The notes under the pieces were generated by a model. That model made no database searches. It worked only from the letters and a program-made list of their open reading frames with translations, and was not told the origin of the DNA. A stretch of DNA of 64,000 bases from assembly GCF_029407905.1 (NCBI RefSeq), contig NC_073627.1, positions 159,655,697 to 159,719,696 of the forward strand, written 5' to 3'. Made by a program: the position numbers and the translations under genes. The DNA is from Bubalus kerabau. Lineage: Eukaryota; Chordata; Mammalia; Artiodactyla; Bovidae. Shown one piece after another: positions 12,398 to 23,620 of this stretch (its first letter is position 1; each line of letters begins with the position of its first letter).

Positions 12398-12777
12398 AAG
12401 TAGAAATGGACTTCCCTGGTGGTCTATTGGTTAAGCATCTGCCCCCCAATACAGGGACCTGGGTTCAATTCCCTAGTCCAGGAAGATTCCACATGCTGTG
12501 AGGCAACAAAGCTGGTGTACCACAACTGTTGAATGTGTGCTCTAGAGCCCATGAGCCACAGTGCCTGAGCTCATGTGCCGTAGCTATTGAAGCCCATGCA
12601 CTTTAGAGCCAGTGCTCTGCAACAAGAGAAGTCACTGCAGCGAGAAGCAGGTGCACTGCAACTAGAGAGTAGACGCCACTCACCACAGCCAGAGAAACTC
12701 CATGCAGAGTAAAAGAGACCCAGTGTGGCCAAAAAATAATTAAACAAATAAATACAATTTTAAAAAAGTAGAGATGG
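12398..12777 (+). mobile_element. CHR-1 SINE, full length, with target-site duplication
   Basis: The body (about 12,410-12,765) starts ACTTCCCTGGTGGTCTATTG and has the long CHR-1 middle (CTCTAGAGCCCATGAGCCAC, GCAACAAGAGAAGTCACTGC) and a CCAAAAAATAATTAAAC tail. It is flanked by AAGTAGAAATGG (12,398-12,409) and AAGTAGAGATGG (12,766-12,777), a 12-bp duplication with one mismatch. Confidence 0.95.
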
Positions 12778-12934
12778 TAGAAATAAAATTTTCTCAATAA
12801 TAATCCTTAACATGACTACAAAAGCATGCAAATATTACTTCAAAATACTGAAAGAAAATACATTAATATGTAAGAATAATTTGGAAAAAAATGTGATTAT
12901 ATCCACAAAAATTTTAGGTAGTTTAATTATGTTC

Positions 12935-13185
12935 ATTTGTTCTTCCCATCTTCCTGTGAATTGTTTTAGTCCCCTTTGAAGTTCCAGACCCCTACCTCTT
13001 CTCCTTTACTCAGGATGGCATATAAATCTTAATAGTCTGACTGTCAGAGAGCTTGGCATCTTTGGGGTTTCCATAGGTACAAAATTAAATTATGTTTTTC
13101 TCTTGTTGTTCTCTTTTATTATAGAGATATCTTAGCCAAGCACCTAGGAGAGCAGACCAAAAATTATTTTTCCTTCTTAACAACA
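12935..13185 (+). mobile_element. LTR-like repeat, partial copy
   Basis: This stretch is homologous by eye to 17,938-18,210: both contain CCCCTTTGAAGT(T/C)CCAGA, a TCTTCTCCTT(T/A)(A/G)CTCAGGATG block and a (C/T)ATA-rich promoter-like site, in the same orientation. The 5' part seen in the second copy is missing. It is probably an old ERV LTR; I do not name the family. Confidence 0.55.
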
Positions 13186-13189
13186 TACT

Positions 13190-13375
13190 ACATTAGATCT
13201 CCAGAACTTATTAATCTTGTATAATTAAAACTCTGTGTCCTTTAAACAACATTCCCCATTTCCCCCGACCTGAGCTTTGGTAACCTCCATTCTACTCTCT
13301 GTATCTATGACTTCAACTATTTTAGATTCCACATGTAAAATATTTTTATATATAATGCATATAAAAGAGTGTAGG
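13190..13375 (-). mobile_element. old L1 3' UTR fragment, antisense
   Basis: Resembles the reverse complement of an old L1M 3' UTR: CTCCAGAACTTATTAATCTT, then ACATTCCCCATTTCCCCCGA, then GGTAACCTCCATTCTACTCT. Diverged. Confidence 0.7.
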
Positions 13376-13771
13376 TTAAGTTTCAACTTACAGTCTCCAC
13401 AAGTATTTAAAATGAGGTTAATTATTTTCAGATAAAATGTGTTAAATTGAGAACAAATGGGATAGATCCTTCCTTGGCTGGATTAACATTCTAGGAAATT
13501 GTGAAACAATCTCAATCATTATCAAGGAATCAAAAATGGTAGCATTTTAACTCTAAAGTATTCAGAAATAAATGACAATGAGAATACATCACATTAAAGT
13601 TTATAGAATTCAGCAAACATTTCACCAATGGAAGATATACTTCCTTTAATTTATTATGAGACTAAATAAAAAGAAAGTACTACTCAAGATGCTTGAAAAT
13701 AAACTCACAGGAAATATGAGAATAATTTATAATAAAATAATTAATGAATTTGAAAACAATGGATTTGAAGA
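13376..13771. other. unassigned sequence
   Basis: A-rich. The 76-codon frame at 13,656-13,886 partly runs into the L1 at 13,772 and is not a gene. Confidence 0.4.
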
Positions 13772-14572
13772 ATGGCCATTGTTTAAAAGTCTACAGATAA
13801 CAAATGCTTCAGAGGGTTTGGAGAAAAGGGAACCCTTCTACTTTGTTGGTGGGAATGTAAGTTGTTGCAGCCACTGTGGAAGATAGTATGGAGGTTCTTC
13901 AGAAAACTGAAAATAGAATTACCGTATGATCCAGCAATCCTACTCCTGGGGATATATTCAGAAAAAAATATAATTCAAAAGACATATGCACTCCTATGTT
14001 CACAGCAGAGCTATTCACAATAGCCAACACATGGAAACAATGAAAATGTCCATCAGCAGATGAATGGAGAAAGAAGATGTGGTATTTACATACAATGGAA
14101 TACTACTCAGCCTTAAAAAAGATCGAAATAATGCCATTTGCAACAACATGGATGCAACTAGAGATTATCATACTAAATGAAGTAAGTCAGACAAAGAAAG
14201 AGAAATACTATATGATATAATTTATATGTGAAATATAAAATATGATGCAAATGAACCTATCTGTTTAACAGAAATAGAATCAGGGACGTAGAAAATAGAT
14301 TGGAGGTTGCCAAGGGGGAGGAAGCTGGGAGAAGGCTGGTTTGGGACTTTGGAACTAGCAGATACAAACTGGTATATACAGAATGGATAAAAAACAATGT
14401 CCTACTGAATAGCACAGGGAACTATATTCAACATGCTGCAATAAGCCATATTGGAAAATAACATGAAAAAGAATGTGTGTATATATATATATACATATAT
14501 ATGTATAATTGAGTCACTTTTTTGTTATACAGTAGTGATTCAACTATATTTCAATAAAAATAAGAAAAGAAT
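13772..14572 (+). mobile_element. L1 3' end: ORF2 C-terminus and 3' UTR
   Basis: The segment carries the L1 ORF2 C-terminal signature at DNA level (TACTTTGTTGGTGGGAATGT, ACCGTATGATCCAGCAATCC, ACAATGGAATACTACTCAGC), followed by the L1 3' UTR and an A-rich end near CAATAAAAATAAG. Frames are broken. It is 5'-truncated. Confidence 0.93.
14474..14512. repeat. (TA)/(TG) microsatellite
   Basis: A TG/TA dinucleotide run inside the L1 3' UTR. Confidence 0.8.
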
Positions 14573-16199
14573 ACAATGGACTTGGTGTATATATATGCAA
14601 GTTCGTTTCCATGAAATAGTGAATACATAGGTGGAAAACAAAATGAAAACACTTTATGAAGGCCAATTAAAAAACATGCAACACTTAAAAAAAGTTTACA
14701 CTTTAGGGATAAAACGTGTGCTATACTGTACATACAGTTTGTGTGTGTATACAAACACACACATACATTCATACATATTCTTAATTTTATTATTTAGAAA
14801 ATAGAAATTGAACACTTGATTAATAATTCTAGAAAATTATAAGAGGAGTCTCTGTAAAACTGTGATCTAGGAAGTTTGGGAAGTGTTAGGTTTTGCATTC
14901 CTAATGAAAGAATGACAACTAGTAAATTTAATCTTAAAGCAATCAGTAAAACTAAGTAAACTAGAATGAAAAAAGTGAGCATTTCATTTCCAAATGTGAT
15001 ACTTGTCTAAAACAATTTTTAAGATGAGTTCTTATACTTATATTTAATACATTTAACTTATTTTAGTTCACAGGATAAAACTCAGATCTATTAAAAACAA
15101 TCCATTGTGAATAGAAGCTTGCAAATACTGGCAGAGAAACAACCTTATGCAATTATGAAAATTGTTCACATTCACATTTTTAATAGTATATTATTTTAGG
15201 GAGAATTAAAATATCAAAATTTGGAAGATGTTTCCCCCTCTGGTATTATATGTTTTTCCAACTTTTTTTCATATATTATTATCAAGGTAAATGATTATTT
15301 TTCACATTGGTAAAAAGGCAACATCTTAATTTCAGAGACAATAATATGCCCAGGACACAGATTGCGTATGTGATTCGAACACAGATTGACTCCAAAAATC
15401 TGAAAGTCAAGAACTTCTATAAAAGAGGAAGGACATTGGAAAAGTTAGGAGAGAAAATAAGAACAGGCAGATAAATAGAGGCAAGCTTGACTTGAATAAG
15501 AAAGCAAACTTAGACATTGAATTATGTGGCCAGCTTTCTTACTCAGATTCATGCTCTGTCTTGTCTTTGACTCTCTTTCTCTCTCTGGAATCTTTGAAGA
15601 TTAGCTAATTACAAATATTTGTGCACACTCTACATGTACTTCATAAAGATAAATATTTTTTTTAATATGGTGTGGAGAGGAGTGAAAATATTCAACAAAT
15701 TTTCATTGATTTATACAATAACTATAAAATGGATCTCAATCTATGTGGAAATGGGGAAAAAAAAAATAAATAAATAAAACTTCTATTTGTCCAGAGTTTC
15801 ATAGCCTTCTGAAAAATATGAAGGTTTATATGTGCATACATTTTACACGTCCTTACTCAAAGGAAAATAAGAATATTCTGGAAAACAAAAAATAAGTCAA
15901 GAAGCATGAGTCCAAATGCTGACAAAGTATTGCAAAGCATTAAGTTCTTCCCCATATTAATCCACAGTGAAAAGTCTTGCACCATAAAAGAACAGCTTAT
16001 GATGAGTTGGAAAGAAATCTATCTATAAATTTCTAGAGTTCCTTAGTCTGTTAAGATTACAAGTACCACAGTATAGCCCAGCTGAGGTAAGTAGAATGAT
16101 TCTTTGTTCCTGTCCTTGGTAAATGAACTAATAACAGCAAAAAGAATATATTTTTGAAGTTATAATGGAGTTATAAGCTTAGGAAAACTATGAGGCCTC
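14573..16199. other. unassigned AT-rich sequence
   Basis: About 1.6 kb with no recognisable gene or repeat family. It includes a short GT/CA-rich patch near 14,735-14,765 and an A-rich run near 15,757-15,778. Frames lack motifs. Confidence 0.4.
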
Positions 16200-16640
16200 T
16201 GTACAGGCAGTGACTTCAAGTGATAACAATTTATGTGTTAGAAAAAGAAAGACAGCAGGTCATAAAAATGGAATCACTTGTGCTAAAACTCAGGCCAGCA
16301 AGCCAAGACTTAATAGTTAACCTAACTACAGTTTCAAATCGTACTCCAGGAATGTGACCTTTAACCAACCAACCTGGAATTTTCTGGTCAGCACTGGGAG
16401 GAAATCTTCTAATAGACCCTTTTCATTTCCCCTGGGGCTCCTTGCCTAAAACAATGCATTCCCTGTTAATAATTTCCATCTTTTTCTCTCCATTTTTACC
16501 TTTGAAAACTTACATTTCCTGTAGCTCTGTAGCAGAGCTGAACTCCCTACTGTTGCTATGTGGGTTGTTGCCTGATTCACAATTGTTTAATAAACACAAT
16601 CTTATCACTAAAATTTACTCAATTGAATTTTTGTTATTTA
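16200..16640 (+). mobile_element. LTR-like element (solo)
   Basis: The layout resembles an ERV LTR: an upstream body (CAGGCCAGCAAGCCAAGACT, GGTCAGCACTGGGAGGAAAT), a weak promoter-like stretch, a poly(A) signal at about 16,589 (GTTTAATAAACACAATC), and a U5-like end with ACTCAATTGAATTTTTGTTA. No retroviral coding region follows. The left boundary is uncertain. Confidence 0.6.
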
Positions 16641-17280
16641 ATATATGGCTCTAGTTATGTTAAAGTAAGGAAATTTCTGTGAATTAATCAACACCTCTTG
16701 TTACATCTATGCAAATGAAATTGGTCAAATAAAGCATAAAATTAATGATAATTGCTTTATAAAATCACAAAACAAACATGAGATAAACATATTTTAGGGA
16801 CAACCTTGATAATTAAGAACTATGGGAACAAAATCAACACATTTTCCTGCCAATATTACAATGTGTGAATAGCATGTTCTTTGATGGGAAGTGAGTTGGT
16901 GAGCATTTTGCACACTGAGCTAAACCAAAAGTAGCAAGGTTTTTGTCTTAGTGCTCAAACTATGTCAATTCCTGAGATTTTCCTATAAGTTATTGATTCT
17001 CAAAGGAAAGCAACTTTATCCTTGACTCTTTCAAAGATGATGCCATTATAAATATGACAACCATAAGAAAAACTTTTTCAGATCTGAATATACTAATTGG
17101 TAATATTGCATTTTCTCATTAAATATCTTGTGTTTTCTACTTCATTATTCAGTCTTTTTAAGTCTTACAATGTGACATCTCTGGTAAACCAAGTTCTCTT
17201 TTCTAAATTGTCTCTAAATCATTCCTTCACACACAGAGGTAATTCAAATCAAAATTTTTCTCTGAGATATCTCGCTGGAG
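16641..17280. other. unassigned sequence
   Basis: Between two LTR-like elements; no gene or repeat recognised. Confidence 0.4.
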
Positions 17281-17672
17281 TTGTTAGGTAGTTAGAATAG
17301 GAAAAAAGAGTCCAGAATGGTGGTGGCTAAAAGACATAGAAGGGAGAAGCCTGAGAAAATGAAAAAGGAAGGTTGAAGGATACACAGACAGGAGTGAGAA
17401 CCTCAGGTAAAACAAACAGCCTTCCTGTCTAGCCCAATTTACATAGGGCAGGGTCAGAGAGAGGAGAAAACGCATATAAAAAGAGGAGCCAAAATCGAGC
17501 CGGGGCACTTCTCTCTTCACGTCTTTTAGGTTGGCTGGCCTTACGTCTTAAGGATGTATTCTCCTTTGCTTGCCAAATAAAACTAAGCTGTAACACGAAG
17601 GTGTAACACTGGTCCATCTGTTACTTTAAATTTTTGCTGCAGTTAGATAGAATCGAAGAAATCACACACTCC
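17281..17672 (+). mobile_element. ERV LTR (solo)
   Basis: It starts near TGTTAGGTAGTTAGAATAGG and has a strong TATA box (CATATAAAAAGAGGAG; TATAAAAA at 17,475-17,482), a poly(A) signal AATAAA at 17,576-17,581, and a U5-like stretch (ACACTGGTCCATCTGTTACT) running to TTAGATAGAATCG. Of the LTR-like segments here it has the clearest promoter layout. The 78- and 62-codon antisense frames over it are shadows. Confidence 0.65.
17475..17581 (+). promoter_or_regulatory. LTR TATA box and poly(A) signal
   Basis: TATAAAAA at 17,475 and AATAAA at 17,576 are about 100 bp apart, the usual spacing for a retroviral U3/R promoter and polyadenylation signal. Activity unknown. Confidence 0.5.
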
Positions 17673-17689
17673 CTGGAAAGAGTGATGAG

Positions 17690-18240
17690 AAGAGAGGTTC
17701 TATTGGGATTCAGGACAGGGTACCCCAAAATATGTCACTTTGTCATGTGATTTTCATGGGACTGAAGACAATCAAGGCCCAATAAACTCAATAAAAATTT
17801 TTTACCTCCTAACTACCTAAAATATTTTAGATAGGGAGCCTGTATCAGGAGGAGAGTTATTATAAAAGATGACTTTTATTTTTTTTAACATCATAAAGAC
17901 CTAACTGCAGGGCATGGCAAATATTTGTTTACCAACCATTTGCTCTTTTCATCTTCCTAGAATTGTTTTTCTCCCCTTTGAAGTCCCAGATCCCTACTCT
18001 CTTCTCCTTAGCTCAGGATGACATACAAGCCTCAATTTCCTAACTGCCAGAGAGCACACATCTTTGAAACATTCTCATATGACATATGTACACAATGAAT
18101 TTTTAAATTTTCTGTTGTTAAACTGCATTGTGTCAATTTAATAATTAGGTCAGCCAAAAAATCTAGAAGGGAAGAAAGGAAAAGTTTTTCTTCCTTACAT
18201 CTCTTTCATACAGGTGATGAGGTTGAGCATGTGGGAGCCC
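17690..18240 (+). mobile_element. LTR-like repeat, longer copy of the 12,935 family
   Basis: It begins about CAAAATATGTCACTTTGTCA and has CATGTGATTTTCATGGGACT and AATCAAGGCCCAATAAACTC. The second half (from 17,938) matches 12,935-13,185. The order looks like a complete ERV LTR, probably ERVL-like. It ends in a pyrimidine-rich stretch near CTTCCTTACATC. Class is inferred. Confidence 0.55.
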
Positions 18241-19044
18241 AGACATTTCTAACCTCACAGTTGAAAAAAAAAAAGGATATAAGAAGGAATTAGATTTATA
18301 AAAACGAAGTCAAGACTACAGGAAACAGACCGTTCCTGATGGGATTAACACACTTATATCCAATTATCCCAGACTCCTTACTTCAACCTAGACCATCCTT
18401 CAATATGGTCTTATTTCCTTTGTGGCCTAAGCTAGTTCAAGCTTGCTTTTATCCCTTATAATAAAGAAAACCCTGACTAATCAAACAATATGGTATATAC
18501 AGATATATGTGAAATATTCAGGATGAGAGAAGCAGTTGTTGGGTTAGGGAAATCTAAAGAAGATAGTTGGAATTTGTGTCATCAGATGAAGCATAAATAC
18601 TGCTCATATCAGTTTTGTCAAGGGGGACATTTGTTACTAAAGACTCATGTGAATATTATAGAAATAGTGGTTTGATATCTGACACGATCAACTTTTATTT
18701 TCCTTTGCAAATTCAATTTGGCAACTGACAATCAGTCATATTATGAGACCTAATGGGAGAAAACTTATTTCTGACTCAAATTAGGTTTTTTTTTTTTTTT
18801 TTTTTTAAGGAGATTTGTATTTTACGATAACTGTTTAAAAAGACAAGAAGTTTTGCCTGAGTAGGCCGCTTGTCAACTGATGGTAGGCCATTAGTATTTT
18901 GAAGGCTGTGATTTATCCCCATTCTTGTGCAGTCTTCTCTTGATGACCTTTTCATATTGCATTTAGGAATTTCAGTTGATTTCCTAGCTTGTGTGTTAAT
19001 TACAACATTGTTTTTCCAAGTCTTAACTCTATTCTGTGCTGATT
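18241..19044. other. unassigned, with poly(T) run
   Basis: A stretch at about 18,330-18,490 (GATGGGATTAACACACTTAT ... CTTATAATAAAGAAAACCC) looks like a further old LTR or repeat remnant with an AATAAA signal, but I cannot name it. A 21-base T run lies at 18,786-18,806. Nothing else recognised. Confidence 0.4.
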
Positions 19045-19098
19045 TTTATTTTTTAACTTTACAATATTGTATTGGTTTTGCCATATATCAACATGCTG
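19045..19098 (-). mobile_element. very short L1-BT 3' tail, antisense
   Basis: TTTTTTAACTTTACAATATT followed by GTATTGGTTTTGCCATAT is the reverse complement of the last bases of L1-BT. Only about 50 bp were copied. Confidence 0.75.
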
Positions 19099-19440
19099 AT
19101 TTAAGGATCATTAATCTCCTCTGCACTTTGTTTTGGTCCTAAATCAGCTATTGGAAACGTAGTGATTGACCTAACTTTTGTCACTATTGATTTGCCTTTC
19201 TTATTTTCACTAGATTGATGTTTACTATTTTTAATATGGTTAAGTGTTCTCATTAAACTGATTCTTCTAGTTGATGGTTACAATGAAGCATGTGGGAAAC
19301 ATTATTCTAATACACTTTCTTTACCTTAAATCCATTTCAGTCAGATTTTACATGGGAAGGATTTCAAGCAATTGTGTACTGCTTTTAAAAATACAGCTAC
19401 TTAGTAGGTCCTTGAAGATTACATACTGTATATATAGTAG
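19099..19440. other. unassigned sequence
   Basis: AT-rich; no gene or repeat recognised. Confidence 0.4.
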
Positions 19441-19797
19441 TGTGAATTATTTAATCCCAAAGGGAACTATACTCAATATCTTGCAATAATCTATAATGGA
19501 AAATACTGTACAAAATATATACTCTCATATACAAATATATATATTTTTATATATCATTCATATATATATATATAATTCTTTTATACATATGTGCTCAGTC
19601 ACTAAGTCATGTCCAATTCTTTGTGACCCCACGAACTCTCACCTTCCAGGCTCCTCTGTACTTGGGATTTTCTAGGCAAAAAACTGGAGTGGGTTGCCAT
19701 ATATTTTCTACTGTATAATTAAAGCACTTTGCTTTACACCTGAAACTAACACAACATTGTAAATCAACTATACTTTAATAAAAATCTAAAAATGGAG
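19441..19797 (+). mobile_element. L1 3' UTR, split by a Bov-A and TA repeats
   Basis: Left piece: GGGAACTATACTCAATATCT and TTGCAATAATCTATAATGG. Right piece after the SINE: CACCTGAAACTAACACAACA, TTGTAAATCAACTATACTTT, AATAAAAATC. Together they form the L1 (artiodactyl) 3' end. A TA-rich run lies at about 19,537-19,582. Confidence 0.88.
19589..19700 (-). mobile_element. Bov-A SINE, antisense, inside the L1
   Basis: Reverse-complement Bov-A unit from GTGCTCAGTCACTAAGTCAT to GAGTGGGTTGCCAT, inserted into the L1 3' UTR. Confidence 0.88.
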
Positions 19798-20373
19798 CTA
19801 TTTATCTAATAGTTCAGTGATTTGGGAAAAATATTAATGATTGACTTGAGTGAAAAGAAAATTCATAATACTTTAAAGTTATTAATTACTATATTATAGT
19901 ATTGACTGCTTTTTCATAATAGTGAATATAAAATAATTTTAGATGAGAAGTATCAGTGCAGTTTCTCTTGTCTTTTGCATCCTAATGGAGTATTTCTCAA
20001 CGTTCTAAATTTATTTATATTTTAAATGTTCATGCTGAACTTTCCTGCTAACATTTTCTCTTTAGCAATAATATAGAATAATAAGCCAGTTAATTGGCTA
20101 AAATATCTCTTGGGTATCTGTGACACTCCAGGATTTTGTAATTTTTTTCCCCTCAGAGAAAAAAGGATAATAGCTAACACAAAATTGCAGAACAAAGGAA
20201 AGTTATAGAACTGGGAAATCTCTGAGTGTGGGAATGAATTGCTTAATAAGTTTTGCCAAGTTTATTATTTAAACCAGAATTTATTACTTTATGATCTTTG
20301 ATCCAATACTCTGAGGGTGTGGAATCATTATGCATTTTATGATCCATAAAAGCACAACAGGAAGTTTGTTTTG
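19798..20373. other. unassigned AT-rich sequence
   Basis: No gene or repeat recognised. Confidence 0.4.
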
Positions 20374-21057
20374 ATGCTCAACATTCAGAAAACTAAAATC
20401 ATGGCATCTGGTCCCATCACTTCATGGGAAATAGATGGGGAAACAGTGTCAGACTTTATTTTTTTTGGGCTCCGAAATCACTGCAGATGATGATTGCAGC
20501 CATAAAATTAAAAGACGCTTACTCCTTGGAAGGAAAGTTATGACCAACCTAGATAGCATATTCAAAAGCAGAGACATTACTTTGCCAACAAAGGTCCATC
20601 TAGTCAAGGCTATGGTTTTTCCAGTGGTCATGTATGGATGTGAGTGTTGGACTGTGAAGAAAGCTGAGTACCTAAGAATTGATGCTTTTGAACTGTGGTG
20701 TTGGAGAAGACTCTTGAGAGTCCCTTGGACTGCAAGGAGATCCAACCAGTCCATCCTGAAGGAGATCAGCCCTGGGTGTTCTTTGGAAGGAATGATGCTA
20801 AAGCTGAAACTCCAGTACTTTGGCCACCTTATGCAAAGAGTTGACTCATTGGAAAAGACCCTGATGTTGGGAGGATTGGGGGCAGGAGGAGAAGGGGACT
20901 ACAGAGGATAAGATGGCTGGATGGCATCACTGACTCAATGGACGTGAGTCTGAGTGAACTCTGGGAGTTGGTGATGGACAGGGAGGCCTGGCGTGCTGTG
21001 ATTAATGAGGCTACAAAGAGTCGGACATGACTGAGCAACTGAACTGAACTGAACTGA
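20374..21057 (+). mobile_element. BovB LINE, 3' 0.7 kb
   Basis: It starts at GCTCAACATTCAGAAAACTA downstream of the RT motif C and runs to the GAACT tail. The 158-codon frame (20,435-20,911) is the end of the BovB ORF ([37 protein letters not shown]), with a frame change after RRRG. It carries no catalytic motif. Confidence 0.97.
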
Positions 21058-21168
21058 CATAAAAATCTAGTCACAAGATTTTCTACTGGAAAAGCTTGAT
21101 AAATGCTTAATATTTTTTAATTACTTTTTTTTTTTTTTAAGAAATTAAGGAGTTCTTTTAATGAGCAC

Positions 21169-21306
21169 CTTGCTGCTGCTGCTGCGAAGTCTCTTCAGTC
21201 ATGTCCGACTCTGTGCGACCCCATAGAAGGCAGCCTACCAGGCTCCCCCCGTCCCTGGGATTCTCCAGGCAAGAACACTGGAGTGGGTTGCCATTTCCTT
21301 CTCCAT
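21169..21306 (-). mobile_element. Bov-A2 SINE, antisense, monomer
   Basis: It starts with the GCTGCTGCTGCT tail (reverse complement of the Bov-A2 3' end) and runs through GTCCGACTCTGTGCGACCCC to TTGCCATTTCCTTCTCC. The second unit is missing, and the end carries a small CTCCATTCATTT duplication. Confidence 0.93.
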
Positions 21307-21344
21307 TCATTTCTCCATTCATTTCTATAGATGAATAATTTTGG

Positions 21345-21695
21345 TATACCACAAAATATTTTTATCTATTTTTCAGCTTATTTATCATTTATCGGTTTAT
21401 TCATTTATCAGCTGGTGGACATTTGGGATAATTCCATTTTTGGCTATTATAAACAATGCTGTTGTAAATAGTTAGTACAAATTTTTAAATGGGCATATAT
21501 TTTCAATATTCCTGGCTGTGTAGCTAGGAGTGTGATTACTAGGTAGTATGATAATTCTATTTTTAATATTTTGAAGAATTGCCAAATGCATTTCTAAAGT
21601 GGTTGTACCATTTTATAATCCTATTAGTTATGCATAATTTTAAAAAATCTACAAATCCTCTCCAAACTTACTATTGTCTATATTTTTAGATGTCT
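21345..21695 (-). mobile_element. old L1 3' UTR, antisense
   Basis: The segment resembles the reverse complement of an L1M 3' UTR: TTTTTGGCTATTATAAACAA, then GTGTGATTACTAGGTAGTAT, then AGTGGTTGTACCATTTTATA. It is diverged and has no open frame. Confidence 0.85.
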
Positions 21696-21925
21696 GACCC
21701 TGGGAATATTAGAAGGAATTAGTGTCACAAATCTAAGAGTCCAAATAAGCAAGAAGCCAGGTGAGGGTATGGGCTCTGAATTGATCATTTTGCATAAACA
21801 AAGGAGGTTCCCAAAAGTGACCTTGCTATCCCTAGGAAAGCAGTTGCTCTCTGGTCAAGGCAGTCACCTAATGTTAAAATATAAGATAGAGAAACTAGAA
21901 AACCAGCTTAATACATATGTATGTA

Positions 21926-22183
21926 AGGCAATGGCACCTCATTCCAGTACTCTTGCCTGGAAAATCCCATGGATGGAGGAGCCTGGTAGGCTGCAGTCCA
22001 TGGTGTCGCGAAGAGTCAGACACGACTGAGCGACTTCACTTTCACTTTTCACTTTCATGCATTGGAGAAGGAAATGGCAACCCACTCCAGTGTTCTTGCC
22101 TGGAGAATCCCAGGGACAGGGTGCCTGGTGGGCTGCTGTCTATGGGGTCGTACAGAGTCGGACACGACTGAAGCAACTTAGCT
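21926..22183 (+). mobile_element. Bov-A2 SINE, full dimer
   Basis: It has two Bov-A units: the first from AAGGCAATGGCACCTCATTC to CACGACTGAGCGACTTCACT, then the linker TTTCACTTTTCACTTTCATG, and the second from GGAGAAGGAAATGGCAACCC to GACTGAAGCAACTTAGC. Confidence 0.96.
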
Positions 22184-22262
22184 TAGTAGGACAAGTGATA
22201 ATTAAGGTAAAGTTCTTACCACCCTCTAGGTGCTTAGAGTTTAGTGGAGGAAAAATCAATAG

Positions 22263-22392
22263 ACTTTCTTTTTTTTAATTAAAAAAATATATATTTTTAA
22301 ATTGAAGGATAATTGCTTTACAGAATTTTGTGATTTTCTGTCATATATCAACAAGAATCAGCCATAAGCACACCCATATTCTTCCTTTTTTA
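22263..22392 (-). mobile_element. L1 3' UTR tail, antisense (ruminant)
   Basis: GGATAATTGCTTTACAGAAT and ACAAGAATCAGCCATAAGCA mark the reverse complement of the artiodactyl L1 3' end, with an A/T-rich tail at the left. Confidence 0.85.
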
Positions 22393-22399
22393 AGATTTT

Positions 22400-22578
22400 T
22401 TTTTTTTGATGTGGACCGTTTTTAAAGTCTTTATTGCATTTTTACACTATTACTTCTGCTTTGTGTTTTGATTTTTTGACGGTGAGTGTGTGGGATCTTA
22501 CCTTCCTGGCCAGGGATCAACCCTCACCCCCTTCATTGGAAGGCAAATTCTTAACCACTAGCTGCTAGGGTGGTCCCT
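22400..22578 (-). mobile_element. CHR-2-type SINE, antisense
   Basis: Reverse-complement CHR body: TTATTGCATTTTTACACTAT, then CTTCCTGGCCAGGGATCAAC, then GGAAGGCAAATTCTTAACCA and CTAGGGTGGTCCCT. It lies directly after the L1 tail. Confidence 0.82.
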
Positions 22579-22683
22579 AGCCATAGGCTTTCATAAGACA
22601 GTGTAACAATTTCAGGGTACAGTCATATCCAGGAGGTTGTGGGAGCACCTAAAGGAATTTAACCTAACTAGCCGTATAATTTC

Positions 22684-22950
22684 CAGAGAGGGCAATGGCA
22701 CCCCACTCCAGTACTCTTGCCTGGAGAGTCCCATGGATGGAGGAGCCTGGTGGGCTGCAGTCCATGGGGTCGTGAAGAGTTGGATGAGAGACTTCACTTT
22801 CACTTTTCACTTTCATGCATTGGAGAAGGAAATGGCAACCCACTCCGGTGTTCTTGCCTGGAGAATCCCAGGGATGGGGGAGCCTGGTGGGTTGCCGTCT
22901 ATGGGGTCGCACAGAGTCAGACACGACTGAAGCAACTTAGCAGTAGCAGT
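22684..22950 (+). mobile_element. Bov-A2 SINE, full dimer
   Basis: It has two Bov-A units joined by TTTCACTTTTCACTTTCATG, from AGGGCAATGGCACCCCACTC to GAAGCAACTTAGCAGTAGCA. A small deletion in the first unit (GAGTTGGATGAGAGACTT) lacks the usual CACGACTGAGC. Confidence 0.96.
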
Positions 22951-22989
22951 ACCTTTACAATATAGAAGAGCTTTACTTTCCTTAAATCC

Positions 22990-23620
22990 CCTGTGTTCCA
23001 CCTGTTCATTCTCTCAGTTAACACATAACAACCACTGATCTTAATGATTTCTATAATTTAACTTTTATAGAATGTAGTATAGCAGTGTGTAGCTTTTTCA
23101 GACTCAGCTTCTTTCACATAGCAATATGCACTTAAGTTTCTTCCATTATTTTCATGGCTTGATATCTTATTTCTTTTATCTTTCAGTAATGTTCCATTGT
23201 ATGGATGTACCACAAATTGTTTTTCCATTCACCAGCTGAAGGACATCATGTTTGCTTCTAATTTTGGCAATTACACTGCTATAAACCTTAATATGCAAGT
23301 GTCTGTGTATATATTTTCAATTCATTTGGGTAAACAGTGAGCACGAAGGTATATGGTAAGAGTAAGTTAAGTTTTGTAAGAAACTGCTAAGCTGCCTTCC
23401 AGGATGATTGTACCATTTTTCTGTCTCACCAGGAATGAATTAAAATTCTTTTTGTTTTGCTCTTCCCCAGCATGTAATGCTATCAGTGTTTTGGGTTTCA
23501 GCCACTCTAATAGGTGTGGTTATTTTCTTGTTTTTTTTAAATTTGCAATTCTATAATGATATGCAGATGTTATGCATGTTTTAATGTTTGCGTTTATTCA
23601 TATCCTTTGTCCATTTTTAG
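22990..23620 (-). mobile_element. old L1 3' UTR, antisense
   Basis: The order TTCAGTAATGTTCCATTGTA, GTTTTTCCATTCACCAGCTG, GGACATCATGTTTGCTTCTA, ATAGGTGTGGTTATTTTCTT fits an antisense old L1 3' UTR. Frames are broken. Confidence 0.85.

Noticed and set aside
12935..18240. A complete provirus between two related LTRs
   Set aside because: No gag, pol or env similarity is visible between them and the left copy lacks its 5' part; kept only as a low-weight alternative.
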